Shown here: positions 60,101 to 64,000 of the stretch, piece after piece
Layout of the letters: every line of letters starts with the position of its first letter
Position numbering within the stretch: the first letter of the stretch is position 1
Assembly (NCBI RefSeq): GCF_004123795.1
Contig: NZ_MSSM01000011.1
Span: 62,001 to 126,000 of the forward strand
Length of the DNA: 64,000 nucleotides
Source of the DNA: Lacticaseibacillus chiayiensis
GTDB taxonomy: Bacteria; Bacillota; Bacilli; Lactobacillales; Lactobacillaceae
Direction of reading: 5' to 3'
The notes under the pieces: model-generated
What the model saw: the letters and a program-made list of their open reading frames with translations, nothing else
Databases searched by the model: none
What the model was told of the DNA's origin: nothing
Program-made: the position numbers and the translations under genes

Positions 60101-61898
60101 TGAAGGCATTGTACTAGCTGATACATTTGCTGCAACTGAAAATATAGGTGTTCTCAGCGAAGACATGTTTGGCGGTAATAACAATCGTCTGAAAAAAGAA
60201 CAAGAAGTTCCAATTACAGCAATCATTAGCAATCCTCCATATTCAGTTGGGCAAAGAAATCAGAATGATAATAACCAGAACATTCATTATGAAAAACTGG
60301 AGAAGCAGATTGCCAATACGTATGTAAAGCAAAGCAAATCTGGTTTGAGCAAAGGCCTGTATGATAGCTATGTTAAAGCGTTTCGCTGGGCAAGTGATAG
60401 GATTGGACAACAAGGTGTCTTAGGATTTGTTACGAATGGTAGCTTCCTAGATTCAAGTACGACTGATGGATTTCGCAAGTCTCTATATAGTGAATTTAAC
60501 TACCTCTATATTTTTAATTTACGTGGGAATCAGCGAACACAGGGGAAAACCTCGCGCAAGGAGGGAGGGAAAATTTTTGGGTCTGGCAGTCGTGCTCCAA
60601 TCACCATCTCTATATTGGTTAAAGACGGCAGCCATGAACATCATCTGTATTATAAAGATATTGGCGACTATTTATCTCGTAAACAAAAGCTAAGTATCGT
60701 TTCTTCAATGCAGTCAGTTAAGGGTGCCAGATGGACTGAAATTAAGCCAGATGTCAATAATGACTGGATTAATCAGCGAGATAGAAGCTATGAGGTGTTT
60801 ACACCCCTGGCTACTGAATCCAGAAAGTTAGGGGCTCTTTCTAAAAATGCAGTTGGAATTAGCACGAATCGTGATGCTTGGGTATACGGATTTTCTAAAC
60901 TTAAACTTGAAAAAAAAGTCCAGAAGATTATTAGTGTATACGAAAATGAACGTGCTGCTGGTCATTCGACCCCAACAAATCGCGACGGTGAAAGTATTAA
61001 ATGGTCGCCAAAACTTGAGCAGCTGCTTAAGCGGGGGACGGAAGTCAAGTTTCATAAAGACAAGATCCGGTTAGGATTGTATCGGCCTTATACAAAAAAA
61101 TATCTTTACTACGACAAAAGTTTAGTAGAGCGACCAGGGTTGTATTACACGCAGTTCGGCGACAGCAATGAAGTAATCTTCACGACCGGTCGTGGAGCGT
61201 CAAAAGAGTTTTCGGCGCTTGCTACAGACCTGATTCCAAATATGGATTGTCTGGAAAAAGCACAGGGATTCATGCGCTACAATAATGAAGCGCAGACTAA
61301 TAGTTTGCTGCCGCTTGAACGCGACAATGTTTCAACTACTTTTGCAGCAAAACTTGGTCTTTCGACTGATGAAACTTATGCTTACGTATACGGTTTGTTG
61401 AATTCACCCGATTATCAGCATAAGTATGCAAACGATCTCAAGAAGGATTTGGCGCGAATACCAATTGTTAAGGATATTCGTCAATATGCTGAGGTCGGAC
61501 AACAGTTGCTGAAACTGCACATCAATTACGAAGATGTTGAGCCATATTCTGGTTGTGAAGTTTTATTTCATTCAGATAAGCCAAGTTTCCGTGTCCAGAA
61601 AATGCGCTTTAAGTCTCGCGATGACCGTAGTGTGATAAAGTTCAATTCGGATATTACAATTAAGAATATTCCTCAGCGTGCATACAATTACGTTGTTAAC
61701 GGTCGTTCAGCAATTGAATGGATTATGGATCAGTATCAGGTTAAAACAGACAAGGCATCTCAGATTACAGACGATCCAAACGAATATAGTGAAGATCCAA
61801 AGTATATTTTCAACTTGCTGCTACGTGTTATTACGGTTTCACTTGAGACTTTAAACTTGGTGGCACAGTTACCGAAATTTGAAATTCTTGAAGGATAA
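57150..61898 (+). CDS. Type ISP-like single-polypeptide restriction-modification enzyme
   Basis: A 1582-residue protein with the layout of LlaGI/LlaBIII: an N-terminal Mrr-like nuclease (D73 in GVDLVAR, Q88 and K90 in AIQAKYY); an SF2 helicase-translocase with QKEAI (178-182), Walker A PGTGKT (201-206), DEAH (342-345) and motif VI QAVGRIMRK (598-606); a coupler; an adenine-N6 methyltransferase with motif I DPFTGTGTF (913-921) and motif IV NPPY (1028-1031); and a C-terminal target-recognition region (about 1200-1580). It would methylate an asymmetric site and cleave unmodified DNA after ATP-driven translocation. All core motifs look intact, so it may be active. ATG 57150 is preceded by AAAGGGG. 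The target sequence cannot be predicted. Confidence 0.9.
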   Translation: MNSSKPKDSFDNLIAEIDKSAKGVQRDRGTMFEKVVKSYLLNEPTYKNLYDEVWMLNEVPAEYHIPKKDLGVDLVARHRDSGKLTAIQAKYYRGKVSKDTINSYVAELNKNYYADGLLVATTDDWNKNAEAALDDGSKDINRIGLSDLRHSSFDWSKFNFNDAARVIQASHKQPRSYQKEAIDKTVAYFATHERGKLIMAPGTGKTFTSLKIAEAMAKKEHKSDYYVLYLVPSIQLLSQTLFSWNSDITPTTKLVSFAVTSDRNASRKRTNSNDDDSDMNIQDIGFPASTSAEKLMSNFNALPSLSGTDQRMTVIFSTYQSIDVIHRAQEMGHPEFDLIIADEAHRTTGSHDANNEAGFFTKVHNNLIVKANHRLYQTATPKIYSQEAKKKGKDENIVIASMDDKDMYGEEIYRLGFGDAVAKGILTDYKVEVLAVDEAVVQRDMQNSLATENGLNIDDIGKIIGVWNAMMKRESFSDKISGPPMQRAIAFASVIDNQRGHGAGKVGSKQIAQEFSHVVNEYLGNDNPNSFRVDVKHVDGSMNALQKKDAVDWLAADLPDDEARVLSNVKFLTEGIDVPNLDAIIFFAPKQSQIDIVQAVGRIMRKYKDKEYGYIILPVVVPSGQDPDTVLDDNKTYKAVWQVLNALRSIDERFEASVNKLDLNKKKPRNLNVIGVGGAPSAELNNTGDDTSSTPAVQQTELELNWHEIQDAIYGRIVKKVGDRRYLEDWTADVQQLAERHIRWIQNLIEDKQSPFAKTFGVYLKSLQHNINRDIDSEQAIEMLAQHVITKPIFEALFDQYSFVNDNPVSRAMEDMIQQMTKAGFDQEQTALEPFYESVRLRATGIDNAAAKQQFIVTLYDKFFSTGFRATADRLGIVFTPVEIVDFIVKSVDEVLKEHFGRGIASKNVHILDPFTGTGTFIVRTLEYLKQEMEAGKITLADITRKYTQELHANEIVLLSYYIAAINIESVFDEINGDEKYIPFEGIVLADTFAATENIGVLSEDMFGGNNNRLKKEQEVPITAIISNPPYSVGQRNQNDNNQNIHYEKLEKQIANTYVKQSKSGLSKGLYDSYVKAFRWASDRIGQQGVLGFVTNGSFLDSSTTDGFRKSLYSEFNYLYIFNLRGNQRTQGKTSRKEGGKIFGSGSRAPITISILVKDGSHEHHLYYKDIGDYLSRKQKLSIVSSMQSVKGARWTEIKPDVNNDWINQRDRSYEVFTPLATESRKLGALSKNAVGISTNRDAWVYGFSKLKLEKKVQKIISVYENERAAGHSTPTNRDGESIKWSPKLEQLLKRGTEVKFHKDKIRLGLYRPYTKKYLYYDKSLVERPGLYYTQFGDSNEVIFTTGRGASKEFSALATDLIPNMDCLEKAQGFMRYNNEAQTNSLLPLERDNVSTTFAAKLGLSTDETYAYVYGLLNSPDYQHKYANDLKKDLARIPIVKDIRQYAEVGQQLLKLHINYEDVEPYSGCEVLFHSDKPSFRVQKMRFKSRDDRSVIKFNSDITIKNIPQRAYNYVVNGRSAIEWIMDQYQVKTDKASQITDDPNEYSEDPKYIFNLLLRVITVSLETLNLVAQLPKFEILEG

Positions 61899-62085
61899 AA
61901 GTGACCGATAAACTCGGTTGCGAGGTAACATATAGTCTGCAAGAATTCACATCTCTTTTTAGACAAAAGCATTAGCTACATTGTTCCTTAAAGCTTATAA
62001 TCTGAAAATCGTTAGTATCTTTAGATTTTCCCGCGGAAACAAAATAAGATCTAATGCTATCTCAAAAAACTAGGCGGTAAAGTTA

Positions 62086-63589
62086 ATGACTCCATTTTCA
62101 TTAAGAGAATATCTGGCAATCTCTGAAAATCCTGCACTGTTAAATGATGCCTTGAAGTATCATAGAATGACGCAGAAAAGTAAAGAATCGGAAGATTTTA
62201 GAGCTTTTCTATCAGTGCTTTCAGAAAGCCTGGATAAAGCAAAAGATATTGATGGCTGGTTCCTAGGCACTGATTTAGGGGTTGTTCCGGATTTCGATGT
62301 TCTTTGGTACGGACAGAAATTCGTTTTAAATATCAATTTAAAACATGTTTGGCTTTCAACTATGTCTAAAAAAACAGTAAGGACTTTTAAAACCCAGGCT
62401 AGAATATTCAGGCTACTTTCTCCAGATTTGTTAGTATGCAATATAGTTTTCGATGCGCATGAAAAGACCTTCTTTAAGCTGGAAAACGATTCACTTATTG
62501 AAATCAGTGTGAATTATTTGCTGAAGTTAATGAATGGTAAAAATGGACTACAGCAAAATCAAGTCGCAAATTTATCTTCAAGCAGTTTTCTGATATCCCC
62601 CTTAACCGATACTGAAGGCTTTCTTAGCGACAAATATTGGCTAGCAGAAGATCAAGAATCAATCAAACAAGTTTGCTCTCAACCGGGTGTTTTTGGTGTG
62701 CAGGGGAAAGCCGGTTCAGGTAAATCATTGATTGCGTTTGATTTAGCAAAATCACTTAATGGTAAAAAAATGTTTTATTTGTTTTTTCTGGAGCCATTAG
62801 ACCTGCACACAAATATTTGGAAACAATATTTGCATCAGTTCATTTTGTGCCTGCAAAGTCTGTCGGGAAGGAGGACCTAGACAAATATGACGTTTTGATA
62901 GTTGATGAAGCGCAACGTTTATATGATGAGCAGAGAAAACAAATAGCGCAGTGGGCTGAGGAAAATTATTCAAAGAAAACAGTACTTTTCTTTTATGATG
63001 TTGATCAAGCTCTCGGGCCCAAAGATGCAGGTAATCTTATGCACAGTCTCTGCACTTCCTTTGAGAGGAGGAAAAAGGGTAAAGTTTTCTTTTTAAAAAA
63101 GGGCTTCGATCCAATCCAAGTATTCAAGCATTTATAAGACAGCTGTTTGATTTAGACAAATTGCCACCCAGTAGTGTGGGCATTGAACAAATGTTAGATT
63201 CTATTGAAGTGAGATATTTTAAAGAATCAGAAGATTCATTTGATTGGATAAAAAGTCGGATTGATTCCGGTTTTGTTTTCTTGGTGCCAACCCCATCGAC
63301 ATATGATAAGTCAAGCGCAGACGAATTTGAGCCACTTAAAGGATCTCGCATAACTCATGAGATTATTGGTGACGAATTTAAAAAGGTTGTAACGTATATA
63401 GATACATCACTTTCATATTCTGATAAAGGGCAACTTGAAGGAAGCCTTAAAGAATACTACACGATAAAGAATGAAGTATATGTTAACATGTCTCGTGCAA
63501 AAGAAAAGCTTGCACTTGCGATTATAGCGAATGAAGACGTATATCGAGCAATCATGGAAAGAATCTTTGATGAGAGGACTCCAAAATAA
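62086..63589 (+). pseudogene. Nuclease/SF1-helicase-like gene with two poly-A frameshifts
   Basis: Three overlapping frames form one gene of about 501 codons. Part 1 (62086 to about 62770) has an N-terminal domain with DFDVLWYGQKFVLNINLKH, reminiscent of NERD/PD-(D/E)XK nucleases though the usual Glu is Asn, then Walker A GKAGSGKS. Part 2 (about 62771-63100) has the Walker B VLIVDEAQRLYDE. Part 3 (about 63101-63589) ends with VYVNMSRAKEKLALAII, the UvrD-type motif VI, as in DUF2075-like proteins. The frame is lost at an A7 run (62764-62770) and at an A6 run (63095-63100); adding one A at each restores a single frame reading GKKNVLFVFSGAIRP and KKGLRSNPSIQAF. Either a genuine pseudogene or a sequencing artefact. 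Confidence 0.75.
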
Positions 63590-63708
63590 GTTTTGTACGA
63601 TTCTTTGGGTTTAATCTATCTGGATTTGTGAATTGATTTATTTCTAATTTCTTTTTTGTATAGTGTTTCAATTATGAGTATGGTCTGTTTTGTTAGTCTG
63701 AGTTTGAA

Positions 63709-64000
63709 TCACCCAATACTCTTATCAATAATCGACCTAAGCACCCGCTCCTTCAACGCCAGCGCATCCACATGATTCATCTGCTCATATCCCTCCGCCA
63801 AAACATTACAAATATACAACTGGGAAACTCTCCCAGCCACCGAGCCGCCATTGAGAAACTCTTCAATGGCGGTTTGTAGTACCACGTCGGCTAACCGCGC
63901 GATCGGCGAAACGGTGGCATTGGTGATGGCAATGACCTTGGCGCCGTTGTCGTGGGCGATTTTTAATGCGTCATAGGTGTCTTTGGTTTTTCCGGACAGA
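63709..64000 (-). CDS. RpiR/MurR-family regulator, C-terminal SIS domain (partial)
   Basis: Only the last 96 codons are in the window, ending at the TGA at 63711-63709. LSGKTKDTYDALKIAHDNGAKVIAITNATVSPIARLADVVLQT is the sugar-phosphate isomerase (SIS) domain of RpiR-family repressors. The C-terminal helices (HVDALALKERVLRSIIDKSIG) follow. Such proteins sense a phosphosugar and control amino-sugar or sialic-acid use. The DNA-binding part and the target genes lie beyond 64000. Base composition returns here to the higher-GC host pattern. Confidence 0.8.
   Translation of the reverse strand, partial: LSGKTKDTYDALKIAHDNGAKVIAITNATVSPIARLADVVLQTAIEEFLNGGSVAGRVSQLYICNVLAEGYEQMNHVDALALKERVLRSIIDKSIG

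Overview
The window looks like the chromosome of a low-to-mid GC Gram-positive lactic acid bacterium, most probably the Lacticaseibacillus casei / paracasei / rhamnosus group. The signs are strong AGGAGG ribosome sites with many TTG and GTG starts, a D-aspartate ligase of the type that builds D-Asp/D-Asn peptidoglycan cross-bridges, pyruvate oxidase, sortase A, and a complete FASII cluster in the streptococcal/lactobacillar order. The genus call is inference from gene content; no alignment was run.

Layout. 0-2.3 kb: NfeD-like protein plus flotillin. 2.3-7.4 kb: threonine pathway as two divergent pairs, hom-lysC (minus) and thrC-thrB (plus). 7.4-10.8 kb: truncated Fic gene, D-aspartate ligase behind a structured leader, universal stress protein, SfsA. 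10.8-14.1 kb: OpuA-type glycine betaine ABC transporter. 14.2-22.5 kb: pyruvate oxidase, lipid kinase, GtrA, sortase A, AI-2E-family permease, serine hydrolase, a zinc-ribbon membrane protein and a small membrane protein. 22.5-31.4 kb: phosphoglycerate mutase, NUDIX, three MarR regulators with palindromic operator candidates, two more zinc-ribbon membrane proteins, a rhodanese lacking its cysteine, an iron alcohol dehydrogenase and an alpha/beta hydrolase.

31.5-43.3 kb is the fatty-acid operon: fabZ-like, fabT, fabH, acpP, fabK, fabD, fabG, fabF, accB, fabZ, accC, accD, accA, then cfa. FabT-type palindromes (TTTGA-N3-TCAAA) sit on the first promoter, on the fabT promoter and inside fabD. The first gene occupies the position held by fabM in pneumococcus, but it is a FabZ paralogue with Tyr in place of the catalytic His. 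43.3-48.0 kb is a sucrose/oligosaccharide cluster under a CcpA site and LacI-type operators, damaged by a deletion that joins the front half of a GH13 glucosidase to the tail of a PTS EIIBCA gene.

48.0-63.6 kb is the accessory part. It carries a three-gene ABC-3C-type system on the minus strand (SMEK-domain effector, about 80-residue middle component, DUF2326-type SMC-like ATPase), a large YhgE/Pip protein, an AbrB-domain/polytopic membrane fusion, a 1582-residue single-chain Type ISP-like restriction-modification enzyme, and a nuclease/SF1-helicase-like gene broken by two one-base losses in poly-A runs. The window ends inside an RpiR/SIS-domain regulator.

A family of 110-120 bp long inverted repeats occurs three times (22.0, 27.9, 41.1 kb). 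One copy lies between accD and accA and supplies the end of the accD reading frame.
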